This document shows positions 1 through 7,391 of a stretch of DNA of 8,268 nucleotides, in pieces. The translations under genes were made by a program, and so were the position numbers. The stretch lies in the NCBI GenBank assembly GCA_964584755.1, contig CAZPAV010000074.1:1-8268 (forward strand), in the 5' to 3' direction. Source of the stretch: CAZPAV01 sp964584755. GTDB taxonomy: Bacteria; Actinomycetota; Acidimicrobiia; Spongiisociales; UBA5794. Under the pieces are notes generated by a model. That model was given only the letters and a program-made list of their open reading frames with translations, did not search any database and was not told where the DNA came from. Within the stretch, counting starts at the first letter, position 1, and each line of letters starts with the position of its first letter.

Positions 1-401
1 AGCCGGAGCTGCGCCGCCCGGCGCGGGCTTCCGGTGCCGACCTCGGCCCCGGCGGGCAACTCGTCGAGGGTGGCACCCACCAGGACGTCCCACGGATCCT
101 CACGCTCCGGCACCGCGGCGAGCACGAGGCCGGCGACGGGCTCCACCGGGACGTCCTTGAGGGAGTGGACCGCCACGTCGGCGCGCTCCTCCAACACGGC
201 CCGACGAACCGCGCCCACGAACGCCCCTCGTTCGGTGAGGGCCGCGATGGGCGTCGTCCGATCCCGATCCCCGGCGGAGGTGAGCGGCACGAGACGGACG
301 CGTACGTCGGGATGGCGCCTCCGCAGCAGCATGCCGACCCGCTCCGCCTGCAGGAGCGCCAGCCGTGATGCCCGAGTGGCGATGCGCAGCTCAGCGACCA
401 C
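1..401 (-). CDS. hemC: Hydroxymethylbilane synthase (porphobilinogen deaminase), 3' end cut by window edge
   Basis: HemC condenses four porphobilinogens into hydroxymethylbilane in the cytoplasm, using a covalently bound dipyrromethane cofactor. About 133 N-terminal codons are present out of the roughly 300 usual for the family. They read MVAELRIATRASRLALLQAE, then the LTSAGDRDRT region, ALTERGAF (residues 54-61) and VHSLKDVP (78-85). The last holds Lys82 and catalytic Asp83, equivalent to Lys83 and Asp84 of the E. coli enzyme. The GTGSPRRAAQL motif, which binds cofactor and substrate, lies just before the window edge. The cofactor-attachment Cys would lie beyond the window. I chose the GTG at 401 because the conserved protein begins there and the frame has no other plausible start. 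It overlaps the hemA stop by 11 bases and has no clear ribosome binding site, so translation is probably coupled to hemA. All visible catalytic residues are intact. The identification is firm. Confidence 0.95.
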   Translation of the reverse strand, partial: MVAELRIATRASRLALLQAERVGMLLRRRHPDVRVRLVPLTSAGDRDRTTPIAALTERGAFVGAVRRAVLEERADVAVHSLKDVPVEPVAGLVLAAVPEREDPWDVLVGATLDELPAGAEVGTGSPRRAAQLR

Positions 402-1647
402 GGGAGACCCCGAACATCTCGGCGACGAGGGGCGCCACCGCGGCCCCGTCCTCGGTGGACGAGAGGTAGTGGAGCGGTCGGTGCAGGACCCGGTTGACGA
501 CGGTGCTGGCGAGTTGCGTGACGACGGTGAGCTGCTCGGAGGTGCCGCCGATCCTCCCCGAGAAGCGCCGCACCTCCTCGGCGACGATCTCCTGGGCCTC
601 GGCGAGGATCCCGGCGATGACGGGACCGACGTCCTGGTGGTTGACGAGCCGGGTCCACTGCTCGCGGGCGGCCCGGGCGACGAACGCCTCGGCGTCGGCG
701 GCGTGGGTGGTGGCGCGCACGCGGCGCGCCAGGTCGTCGAGGCCGACGTACCGCAACCGCCTCGCCCCCGGCGAGGGCGTGAAGTCGGGTGGCATCGCCA
801 GATCGACGAGCAGGAGGTCCCCGGTCCTTCGGGCGAGGGCGGCGTCGAGCACCTCGGTGGCGAAGAGCTCCCGCTTCGCCGCGGTGGCCGAGATGACCGC
901 CGCGGCGCCGGCGAGCGCCTGCGGAGCCTCCTCCAGGGGTCGGACCTCGTCGACGGGGAACCGGACGGCCCGGGGACGCCGGGCGTAGACGACGACGTGG
1001 GGCGGCTCCGGACGCGCCCGGAGCACCTCGACCGCCGCCTTCGCCATGGCGCCGGCGCCGAAGACGGCCACCGGGTCCGCCCCCGCCACGAGCTCGGCGG
1101 CGACGCCTGCCAGCGAGCCGGCCGCGGCGGGAGGGAAGCGGCGCCGCGCCGACCGTCCCGCGGCGACGGCGCCCTGGAGCGTCTTCTCGAAGAGCCCGTC
1201 GACGGCGCCGTGCGTCCGACCCGCCTCGAGCGCGGCCCGGAACTGGCCGAGCACCTCGGGCTCCCCGAGGACCGGGGACGCGAGCCCGGCGGCGATGCGG
1301 AAGAGATGATGGACGAGGGCGGCGTCGTGACGGAGTACGCCCGTGGCGGGCAGGGCCTCGTCGCCGTAGACGACCTCGAGGGTCGCCCGCAGCTCCTCCC
1401 AGCCACCGGCGACGGCGATCTCGGTGCGCAGACAGGTGGAGAGGAGGAAGACGCGCCGTCCCGTCGCGGCGAGCCGTTCGTACGCCGCGTCACGTCGCGC
1501 GTCGTCGAGCGCCAGACGGGAACGGACCTCGACCGGCGTTCGGGGATGCGCGAAGGAGACGGCGGCCAGCCGGTGCGGAGCGGTGGTCGTCCCCGGGGTG
1601 CCCGCCTCGTCGGGGAGGACGGGGAGGAGGTCCGCCAGGGTGGGCAT
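391..1647 (-). CDS. hemA: Glutamyl-tRNA reductase (GluTR)
   Basis: GluTR reduces Glu-tRNA(Glu) to glutamate-1-semialdehyde with NADPH, the first committed step of C5-pathway tetrapyrrole synthesis. The 418 residues match the usual length. Seen in order: an extra N-terminal stretch of about 25 residues; the catalytic domain with nucleophile Cys72 in LLSTCLRTE; a His pair at 113-114 in HHLFRIAAGL, which fits the catalytic His; VLGEPEVLGQ (126-135); a Rossmann domain with FGAGAM (196-201); and a helical C-terminal dimerisation domain ending in VVNRVLHRPLHYLSS. Two departures stand out: the usual STCNR is STCLR, and the usual GLDS is GLAS. The ATG at 1647 is the only in-frame Met near the family N-terminus. 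It has only a weak GGGAAG 10 bases upstream. The open frame extends to 2058, but that part overlaps hemF and shows no GluTR similarity. hemC follows with an 11-base overlap. Identity is firm; the start is less certain. Confidence 0.95.
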   Translation of the reverse strand: MPTLADLLPVLPDEAGTPGTTTAPHRLAAVSFAHPRTPVEVRSRLALDDARRDAAYERLAATGRRVFLLSTCLRTEIAVAGGWEELRATLEVVYGDEALPATGVLRHDAALVHHLFRIAAGLASPVLGEPEVLGQFRAALEAGRTHGAVDGLFEKTLQGAVAAGRSARRRFPPAAAGSLAGVAAELVAGADPVAVFGAGAMAKAAVEVLRARPEPPHVVVYARRPRAVRFPVDEVRPLEEAPQALAGAAAVISATAAKRELFATEVLDAALARRTGDLLLVDLAMPPDFTPSPGARRLRYVGLDDLARRVRATTHAADAEAFVARAAREQWTRLVNHQDVGPVIAGILAEAQEIVAEEVRRFSGRIGGTSEQLTVVTQLASTVVNRVLHRPLHYLSSTEDGAAVAPLVAEMFGVSRGR

Positions 1648-1674
1648 GTCGCGATCGCTTCCCGTGTCCGGATA

Positions 1675-1699
1675 CGCCCGCACCGTGGCGGTACGGGCA
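1675..1699 (-). promoter_or_regulatory. Hairpin in the hemF-hemA spacer, candidate RNA regulatory or processing element
   Basis: Read on the minus strand, the arms TGCCCGTACCG and CGGTGCGGGCG pair over 11 positions, including two G-U wobbles, around a three-base CCA loop. The structure lies 27 bases upstream of the hemA ATG and 51 bases after the hemF stop. No T-run follows, so a standard intrinsic terminator is unlikely. It could stabilise or process the mRNA, attenuate transcription, or mean nothing in such GC-rich DNA. The pairing is directly visible; any function is inference. Confidence 0.4.
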
Positions 1700-1750
1700 G
1701 TTCGGCGGGAAGTCTCCCCCACCTCGCGTCCGACGACGAGTCGGTCCGGG

Positions 1751-2671
1751 CTACGACGGCGGGACCCACCGCCGCGGCGCGGCGCGCAGGACGTCGAGGA
1801 GCCTGCGTTCGGGGGTTCCCGGCTCGGGCTCCACGTCGTACGCCCACCGTGCCCGGGGCGGAAGGGAGACGAGGATGCTCTCGGCCCGGCCGCCCGTCTC
1901 GATCCCGAACCGGGTGCCCCGATCGACGAGCAGGTTGAACTCGGCGTACCGCCCCCGCCGGAGGAGCTGCCAGCGCTCCTCCCGCTCCCCGAAGGGCGTG
2001 TCCCGCCGGCGACGCACGATGGGCACGTAGGCGTCGAGCAGGTGCACGCCGAGGTCACGAACGAACGCGAACGCCTCCGGGTGAGGATCCTCCAGGCGGT
2101 CGAAGAAGATCCCGCCGATGCCGCGGCGCTCGCCGCGATGGGGAAGGGTGAAGTACCGGTCGCACCACGCCTTCCACCGCTCGTAGTCGGCGACGTCGTG
2201 GCGGGCGCAGACGTCCTGCAGGACCCGATGGAACGCGGCGGCGTCGGCCTCGTCGAGGTAGCAGGGCATGAGATCGGCGCCCCCGCCGAACCAGGCCTCC
2301 CCGGTGTCGGTGGCGAGGTGACGAACGTTGGCGTGCATGGCGGGCACGTACGGGTTCCGCGGGTGCACGATGAGCGAGACCCCCGCCGCCCGGAACCGTC
2401 GGGCTCCGGCGGCGAGCCGTTCCGTGAACCCGGGAGGGACCTCGCCCCAGACGGCGGAGAAGTTCACCGCCGCCCGCTCGAACACCGCACCGTCCTCGAG
2501 GACGCGGGTGACGCCGCCGCCGCCCCCCTCCCGACCCCAGGCGTCCCGGCCGAACCGGGCGGTGTCCTCCAGCGCCTCCAGCTCGGTACGGAGCCGCTCC
2601 TGGAGGCGCCGGAAGAACGCCTCCACCTCCCCGAGCCGCTCCCCGGCGGAGCCGGGAGCGGACCCGCTCAC
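1751..2671 (-). CDS. hemF: Oxygen-dependent coproporphyrinogen III oxidase
   Basis: HemF uses O2 to decarboxylate two propionates of coproporphyrinogen III, giving protoporphyrinogen IX. The 306 residues are close to the E. coli length of 299. Visible family blocks include AAVNFSAVWG (67-76), SLIVHPRNPYVPAMHANVR (99-117), AWFGGGADLMPCYLDE (126-141), KAWCDRYFTLPHRGERRGIG (167-186) and RRGRYAEFNLLVDRGTRFG near the C-terminus. The four family histidines, His96, 106, 145 and 175 in E. coli, correspond to His103, 113, 148 and 178. The GTG at 2671 is chosen because it overlaps the helicase TGA as GTGA and has GGAG five bases upstream (2680-2677). The open frame continues upstream to 4462, but only as the shadow of the helicase gene. 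Translation is probably coupled to the helicase. The residue after the start is low-complexity up to about residue 14. Identification is firm. Confidence 0.96.
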   Translation of the reverse strand: MSGSAPGSAGERLGEVEAFFRRLQERLRTELEALEDTARFGRDAWGREGGGGGVTRVLEDGAVFERAAVNFSAVWGEVPPGFTERLAAGARRFRAAGVSLIVHPRNPYVPAMHANVRHLATDTGEAWFGGGADLMPCYLDEADAAAFHRVLQDVCARHDVADYERWKAWCDRYFTLPHRGERRGIGGIFFDRLEDPHPEAFAFVRDLGVHLLDAYVPIVRRRRDTPFGEREERWQLLRRGRYAEFNLLVDRGTRFGIETGGRAESILVSLPPRARWAYDVEPEPGTPERRLLDVLRAAPRRWVPPS

Positions 2672-4836
2672 ACCTTCTCCAGGGGGGCCCAGGCGAGCAG
2701 GAGGCGCTTCTCCCCCTGCTCGTCGAAGCGCACCACCGCCTCGGCTCGCTCCCCCGCCCCGATGACCTCCCGCACGGTGCCGAGACCCCAGTGCCGGTGG
2801 CGCACCCGGTCGCCGGCGTCCACCGCCGCGCCGGATCCGGCGACCGTCGCGCTCGCCGCGGGGCGAGAGGGCCGGTCGAGCGTCGTGCACAGCTCGTCGG
2901 GGATCTCGCGCAGGAACCGGCTCGGGCCGTTGTACCGGCTCTGTCCCCACAGATGCCGGTTCCAGGCCCGGGTGAGGTAGAGGAGATCCTCGGCGCGGGT
3001 CATCCCGACGTAGCAGAGCCGTCGCTCCTCCTCCAGCTCGTCCCGGTCCCCGAGGGACCGCTCGTGGGGGAACACGCCGTCGTCCATGCCGGTGATGAAG
3101 ACGACCGGGAACTCGAGGCCCTTGGCGTTGTGGAGCGTCATGAGCGTCACCGCCTCGCCGTCGCGGAGCCCGTCGACGTCGGTGACGAGGCTGATCGACT
3201 CGAGGAAGAGCCCGAGCCGTCCCAGGCCGTCGAGCTCGGCCCAGGCCGCGGCGCCGATCGACGCCGGCCCCGTCTCCTCGAACTCGGCGACGGCGGTGGC
3301 GAGCTCGTTGAGGTTCTCCTCGCGCCCCATGGCCTCGATGGTCCGCTCGGCGCGGACCAGGTCGAGGTATCCGGTCTCCTCCAGCACGGCGCGGACGGCG
3401 GCCGCGGGACCGGCGGCGGCGCGGACCGCCAGATGATCGACGAGGGCGACGAACTCGGCGACGGCCTTCTGCGCCTTGGGGGTGAGCCCTGGGTTCTCCT
3501 TCGCTCGTCGCAGCGCCGCGAAGAACCCCACCCCGTGCCCCTGGGCGAACCGGTCGAGATGGCCGATGCTCGTGGCGCCGATCCCCCGGCGAGGGACGTT
3601 GAGGATGCGTTTCAGGGCCACCTCGTCGGCGGGGTTCACGAGCACCTGGAGGTAGGCGAGGACGTCCTTGATCTCCTTGCGGTCGTAGTACCGCAGACCG
3701 CCGGCGACCTGGTACGGGACGCCGAACCGAACGAGGAGCTCCTCGAGGACGCGGCTCTGCGCGTTCGTCCGGTAGAACACCGCGACGTCGGCGGGGCGGA
3801 CACCGCGGCGACCGAGACGCCCGATCTCCTGGGCGACGAACGTCGCCTCCTCCCGCTCGTCCTCGGCGGTGAAGAGCGCGATCGGCGCACCCGCGCCGCG
3901 GTCGCTCCACAGGCGCTTGGGTCGGCGCCCCCCGTTGTGGGCGATGACGGCGTTCGCCGCGTCGAGGATCGTCTGGGTGGAGCGGTAGTTCTGCTCGAGG
4001 ACGACGATGCGGACGTCGGGGTGGTCCCGTTCGAAGGCGACGATGTTGCGCATGTCGGCCCCGCGAAACCGGTAGATGGACTGGTCCTGGTCCCCGACGA
4101 CGCACACGTTGCCGTGGGCGGCCGCCAGGAGCTTGACGAGGACATACTGGGCGTGGTTGGTGTCCTGGTACTCGTCGACGAGGAGGTAGCGGAACCGCTC
4201 CTGGTAGGTGGTCAGCACCTCGGGGAACGCCTGGAAGAGCTCGACGGTGAGCATGAGGATGTCGTCGAAGTCCACCGCGGAGGCCTCGAGGAGGCGCTGC
4301 TGGTACAGGCGGTAGACGTCTGCGGTGCGCTCGTGGTAGAGGCCCGAGTCCCCGGCGGCGAACGTCTCGTAGTCGACGAGCTCGTTCTTGGCGCGGGAGA
4401 TCGCGTTCCGGATCCCCTTGGGAGGGAACCGTTTCGGATCGAGGTCGAGGTCCCGCACGCACATGGTGACGAGCCGCAGGGAGTCGGCGGCGTCGTAGAT
4501 CGAGAACGAGGCGCGATACCCGAGGCGATGGATCTCACGCCGGAGGATGCGTACGCAGGCGCGATGGAAGGTCGCCACCCACATGTCACGGGCGACGGGC
4601 CCGACGAGCTGCTCGACCCGCGCCTTCATCTCGTTCGCCGCCTTGTTCGTGAAGGTGATGGCGAGGATCGAGAAGGGCGAGACGCCCAGGTCGTGCACGA
4701 GGTGGGCGATGCGGTAGGTCAGGACCCGGGTCTTCCCCGACCCGGCGCCGGCGACGACGAGCACCGCACCCTCGGTCGCGGCGACCGCCTCCCGCTGACC
4801 GGGGTTGAGCGCGGCGAGGAGCGGCGAGTCGGGCAT
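2668..4836 (-). CDS. uvrD: PcrA/UvrD-type ATP-dependent 3'-5' DNA helicase
   Basis: This is an SF1A helicase that unwinds DNA in excision repair and clears RNA polymerase or recombinase from DNA. All motifs are visible in 722 residues: Q motif LNPGQREAV (Gln14); Walker A AGAGSGKT with Lys35; motif Ia ITFTNKAANEM (60-70); Walker B LLVDEYQDT with Asp221-Glu222; motif III VVGDQDQSIYRFRGA (246-260); motif IV EQNYRST (281-287); motif V TLMTLHNAKGLEF (564-576); and motif VI RRLCYVGMTRAED (605-617). Residues about 675-722 (GDRVRHRHWGLGTV to APLEKV) form the Tudor-like domain that binds RNA polymerase in PcrA/UvrD. This favours PcrA/UvrD over Rep or RecB-type helicases. The ATG at 4836 begins the conserved N-terminus. 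It has no Shine-Dalgarno but lies 8 bases after TACACT. The stop overlaps the hemF start by 4 bases. Nothing appears degraded. The family is certain; choosing between the names uvrD and pcrA is convention. Confidence 0.96.
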   Translation of the reverse strand: MPDSPLLAALNPGQREAVAATEGAVLVVAGAGSGKTRVLTYRIAHLVHDLGVSPFSILAITFTNKAANEMKARVEQLVGPVARDMWVATFHRACVRILRREIHRLGYRASFSIYDAADSLRLVTMCVRDLDLDPKRFPPKGIRNAISRAKNELVDYETFAAGDSGLYHERTADVYRLYQQRLLEASAVDFDDILMLTVELFQAFPEVLTTYQERFRYLLVDEYQDTNHAQYVLVKLLAAAHGNVCVVGDQDQSIYRFRGADMRNIVAFERDHPDVRIVVLEQNYRSTQTILDAANAVIAHNGGRRPKRLWSDRGAGAPIALFTAEDEREEATFVAQEIGRLGRRGVRPADVAVFYRTNAQSRVLEELLVRFGVPYQVAGGLRYYDRKEIKDVLAYLQVLVNPADEVALKRILNVPRRGIGATSIGHLDRFAQGHGVGFFAALRRAKENPGLTPKAQKAVAEFVALVDHLAVRAAAGPAAAVRAVLEETGYLDLVRAERTIEAMGREENLNELATAVAEFEETGPASIGAAAWAELDGLGRLGLFLESISLVTDVDGLRDGEAVTLMTLHNAKGLEFPVVFITGMDDGVFPHERSLGDRDELEEERRLCYVGMTRAEDLLYLTRAWNRHLWGQSRYNGPSRFLREIPDELCTTLDRPSRPAASATVAGSGAAVDAGDRVRHRHWGLGTVREVIGAGERAEAVVRFDEQGEKRLLLAWAPLEKV

Positions 4837-4844
4837 CGAGCCCG

Positions 4845-4850
4845 AGTGTA
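4845..4850 (-). promoter_or_regulatory. Candidate -10 box for leaderless uvrD mRNA
   Basis: The minus strand reads TACACT, fitting the actinobacterial -10 pattern TANNNT, followed by eight bases (CGGGCTCG) and then the uvrD ATG. Transcription would start at or next to the initiation codon. No Shine-Dalgarno sequence lies upstream of this ATG, which agrees with a leaderless message. No convincing -35 box lies at 16-18 bases spacing. The hexamer and spacing are seen; promoter activity is inferred. Confidence 0.45.
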
Positions 4851-4903
4851 CCGGCGCCGCCCGGTCGAACTACAGGGATGTGAGCAACGACCGGCGCGGG
4901 GGC

Positions 4904-7321
4904 TCAGGGGGCGCCGGCGCCCGGCGCACCGCGGCGGGCGATGAGGGCGCGCAGCGTCGCGGCCAGGGCACCCTCGCGCAGGTCGCCCTTCTCGAAGAAG
5001 GCGTCGACCCCCGCCTCCATGGCCCGTCGTCGGTCCCGTTCCTCCGCCACCCCCGAGAGCATGACGACGGGGATGTCGCCGTACCGCTGCCGGACCATGT
5101 GGGTGAGGGCGACGCCGTCGGCACGCGGCATCGAGAAGTCGACGACGATGGCATCGACGTCGTGGAGACCGAGGAGGGACAGCGCCTCCGCCACCGTTCC
5201 GGCGACGAGCGTCGCGAAGCCGCTCGAGACGAGGACCCCCGAGACGACCTGCTGCACGCCGCGGGAGTCGTCGACGACGAGGACCCGCGGGATGGGACCG
5301 ATGGGCGTCTCCGTGACCTCCCGCTGGCGCGCCGCGAGCCGCCCCACGTCGACGAGGAGTGCCATCTCGTCCCCACCGAGGAGGGCCACGCCGCTGACGG
5401 CGTCCGGGCCGCTGAGGAGGGGGCCGAGCTCCTTGGCGGCGACCTCCCGCGAGCCGGCCACGCCCTCCACGCCGACGGCGAGGGCTCCGGTGGGCGGGGT
5501 GACGATGACGAGGTGGGTGGCGATCCCGGGGGCCACCCCCATCCCGACGAGCTCGGCCAGGGAGACGATGGGGATCTCGCTGTCGCCCCAGACGAGCCGA
5601 CGCCCTTCGGCGGCGATGCGGGACTCGACCGTCCCGAGAGGAACGACGTCGGCGACGGCCGTCTCGGGGATCCCCCAGAGCTGCCCGCCGGCCTCGACGA
5701 GGAGGGCCCGCTGCAGGGCCCGGCACGCCGGGACGGTGAGCGTGACGGTCGTCCCCCGACCGGGTGAGGTCTCGAGGGTGAAGGTGCCGTACAGGTCCTC
5801 GGCCGCCTCCCGGACCCGGGCGAGGCCGGACCCGTCGCCGGCGAGGTCGTCCCGCCCGGCGAGGGTGGTGAACCCGTCGGAGTAGAGCAGCGCCCGGAGC
5901 TCCTCCTCCCCGGCCTCCCCGGAGATGAGCCCCCGCTCCCGTCCGACCCGCGCCACGGTCGCCCAGTCGACGCCCCGCCCGTCGTCGGTGACGACGATAC
6001 GGAGCCGTCCCTCCTCGAGCGTCGCCTCCACCCCCACGCGCCCGGTGCGGGGCTTCCCCGCCGCCGTCCGCTCCGCCGGGTCCTCGATGCCGTGGGTGAC
6101 CGCGTTCACGACGAGCTGCCGCAGCGGCTCGCCGAGCCGGTCGACGACCTGGCGGTCCACGGCCAGGTCGTCTCCGACGAGCGTGAAGGCGACCTCCTTG
6201 CCGAGCTTCTTGGCGAGGTACCGGACGAGCTGCGGCAGCGTGCTCGTCACCGTCCCCAACGACACCGCGGAGAGGCCGAGCGCCTCCTCCTCGAGGCGCT
6301 CGAGCGCACCACGAGCGACGTGCGTGGCGGCGAGGAGCTGCTCGATCCCGGCGGTGGCGGCCACGTCCCCCGCCCGCACCCGGTCGACGACCTTCACCGT
6401 CCGACCCTCGAGGGCCTCGAGGTCGATCCGGGCCGCGGCGAGCCCGTTGATGAGCCGGTACAGGCGCCCGGCGCTGACCGGCACCGACTCGCTCGTCGCC
6501 CACGTCTCGAGTGCGCCGAGGAGACCGCCGAGGTCCTCCGCGGTGACCGGCTCGGGCGGGGGCGGGACGGCACCGGCGTCTCCGGGAAGTGGTGGTGGCG
6601 GAGGCTCCGGGGCCGGCGCCTCGGCCGTCGCGGCCGCCGGCGTCTCCTCCATGACGGGTTCCATCGCCTCGACGACGGCCACGGCGATGACCGGCCGCGG
6701 CCGTGGCCCGGGCAGCTCGGCGCCGAAGGTGAGCACCGCGGCGGCGTCGGCCGCCGCCTCGACCCGCTCCTCCTCGTCCTCCTCCTCGTCCTCCTCCTCG
6801 TCCTCCTCGGGAGCCTCGCCGGCGGAGGACTCCTCCCGGGCGCCTCGTGGAGGGAAGGGAACGACCACGCCCGCCGCGTCCTCCTCCGGCGTGGCCGGGC
6901 CGGGCGGCGCGGCCGGAGGTGGCGTGACGGCGGGGGCCGGGTCCGTGGCCTCGGCGACGCCCGCCACCTCCCGCAGGCGCGCTGCGGGGACGGCGAGCCC
7001 GGAGGGGTCCTCCACCGCCGCCGGGAGGGCCTCGGCGAGGGTGTCGAGCGCGGCAGCGAGCGCCTCGCCCGGGGGGAGGGAGCCTTGCTGCACGCGACGC
7101 CACACGTCCTCGAGGAGCAGCCCGGCGGCGGCGATCTCCCCATGTCCCATGACCCGTCCCGTGCCCTTGATGGTGTGTCCCTCGCGCACCATGACCCCGG
7201 CGAGGTCGGCGTCGACCCGCCCGGCCCGCATCGCCGCCGCGCCCTCGCGCAGGCGCGTCGCCCGTTCGCCGACCTCGTCGACGAACATCTGATGGAGCTC
7301 GGGATCGGTGTCCCAGGGCAC
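4904..7321 (-). CDS. Hybrid CheA-type histidine kinase (Hpt, kinase, CheW-like, receiver)
   Basis: Cytoplasmic chemotaxis-type kinase of 805 residues, with no membrane segment or signal peptide. Domains: Hpt (about 6-105) with phospho-acceptor His49 in GHTIKGTGRVMG; a low-complexity Pro/Ala/Glu linker (about 125-262) with an acidic run at 172-185, replacing a recognisable P2 domain; a P3-like dimerisation helix pair (about 280-375); HATPase with N box VVNAVTHGIE (Asn406), G1 DDGRGVD (446-452) and G2-like GDGSGL (495-500); CheW-like (about 535-665); and receiver (679-795) with Asp684-685, phospho-acceptor Asp728, Ser756 and Lys778. All phosphotransfer residues are intact. The layout resembles FrzE and ChpA/PilL kinases of gliding and twitching systems. 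No receptor, CheR, CheB or separate CheY is in the window. The GTG at 7321 is preferred to the one at 7387 because GAGAGG lies 9 bases upstream of it (7336-7331) and the 7387 codon falls inside a candidate promoter. Kinase class is firm; the output is unknown. Confidence 0.92.
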   Translation of the reverse strand: MPWDTDPELHQMFVDEVGERATRLREGAAAMRAGRVDADLAGVMVREGHTIKGTGRVMGHGEIAAAGLLLEDVWRRVQQGSLPPGEALAAALDTLAEALPAAVEDPSGLAVPAARLREVAGVAEATDPAPAVTPPPAAPPGPATPEEDAAGVVVPFPPRGAREESSAGEAPEEDEEEDEEEDEEERVEAAADAAAVLTFGAELPGPRPRPVIAVAVVEAMEPVMEETPAAATAEAPAPEPPPPPLPGDAGAVPPPPEPVTAEDLGGLLGALETWATSESVPVSAGRLYRLINGLAAARIDLEALEGRTVKVVDRVRAGDVAATAGIEQLLAATHVARGALERLEEEALGLSAVSLGTVTSTLPQLVRYLAKKLGKEVAFTLVGDDLAVDRQVVDRLGEPLRQLVVNAVTHGIEDPAERTAAGKPRTGRVGVEATLEEGRLRIVVTDDGRGVDWATVARVGRERGLISGEAGEEELRALLYSDGFTTLAGRDDLAGDGSGLARVREAAEDLYGTFTLETSPGRGTTVTLTVPACRALQRALLVEAGGQLWGIPETAVADVVPLGTVESRIAAEGRRLVWGDSEIPIVSLAELVGMGVAPGIATHLVIVTPPTGALAVGVEGVAGSREVAAKELGPLLSGPDAVSGVALLGGDEMALLVDVGRLAARQREVTETPIGPIPRVLVVDDSRGVQQVVSGVLVSSGFATLVAGTVAEALSLLGLHDVDAIVVDFSMPRADGVALTHMVRQRYGDIPVVMLSGVAEERDRRRAMEAGVDAFFEKGDLREGALAATLRALIARRGAPGAGAP
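6767..6809 (-). repeat. In-frame 12-bp tandem repeat encoding the acidic run of the CheA-type kinase
   Basis: On the plus strand the unit CTCCTCCTCGTC occurs three times in succession with a partial fourth copy. On the coding strand it reads as Glu and Asp codons giving an EEDEEEDEEED-like run in the linker between Hpt and kinase core. The 12-base unit is a multiple of three, so gain or loss of a copy would change linker length without breaking the frame. No function for the repeat is shown by the sequence. Confidence 0.85.
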
Positions 7322-7364
7322 GACGGTGGACCTCTCGGGGGGAGTGTGCACGGTTCTGTTGCGT

Positions 7365-7391
7365 TTATCGACCGGCCACGGGGGCACTTGA
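7365..7391 (-). promoter_or_regulatory. Sigma-28 (FliA/SigD/WhiG)-like promoter of the CheA-type kinase gene
   Basis: The minus strand reads TCAAGTGC, 11 bases, then GTCGATAA. Against the known FliA consensus TAAAGTTT-N11-GCCGATAA this gives 5 of 8 matches at -35, exact spacing, and 7 of 8 at -10. Transcription would start near 7358, leaving about 37 bases of leader before the GTG at 7321. The same CTCAAGT box with the same spacing occurs upstream of the neighbouring GGDEF-type gene. Which sigma factor reads it is inference. Confidence 0.6.

Noticed and set aside
4909..4922. Perfect 14-base palindrome GGGCGCCGGCGCCC at the end of the kinase gene, possible terminator
   Set aside because: It lies within the coding sequence, has no T-run, and such GC palindromes are frequent at this composition.
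5365..5375. GGDEM sequence in the kinase, resembling a GGDEF cyclase signature
   Set aside because: It falls at the end of the CheW-like domain, where a Gly-rich turn before the last strand is normal, and no GGDEF fold surrounds it.
4719..7103. A 794-residue minus-strand open frame across the kinase gene and the helicase start
   Set aside because: It is an Arg/Gly-rich out-of-frame shadow of the CheA-type kinase, which shows clear domains in its own frame.
34..7292. Long open frames on the plus strand (for example 34-1938, 1424-2980, 2791-4944, 5925-7292)
   Set aside because: They lie antisense to firmly identified minus-strand genes, have low-complexity Arg/Gly/Ser/Pro-rich products, and are expected from third-position GC bias in such GC-rich DNA.
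7322..7387. Upstream GTG start for the kinase at 7387
   Set aside because: It lies inside the -35 part of the sigma-28-like promoter, while 7321 has a GAGAGG site and begins just before the Hpt domain.
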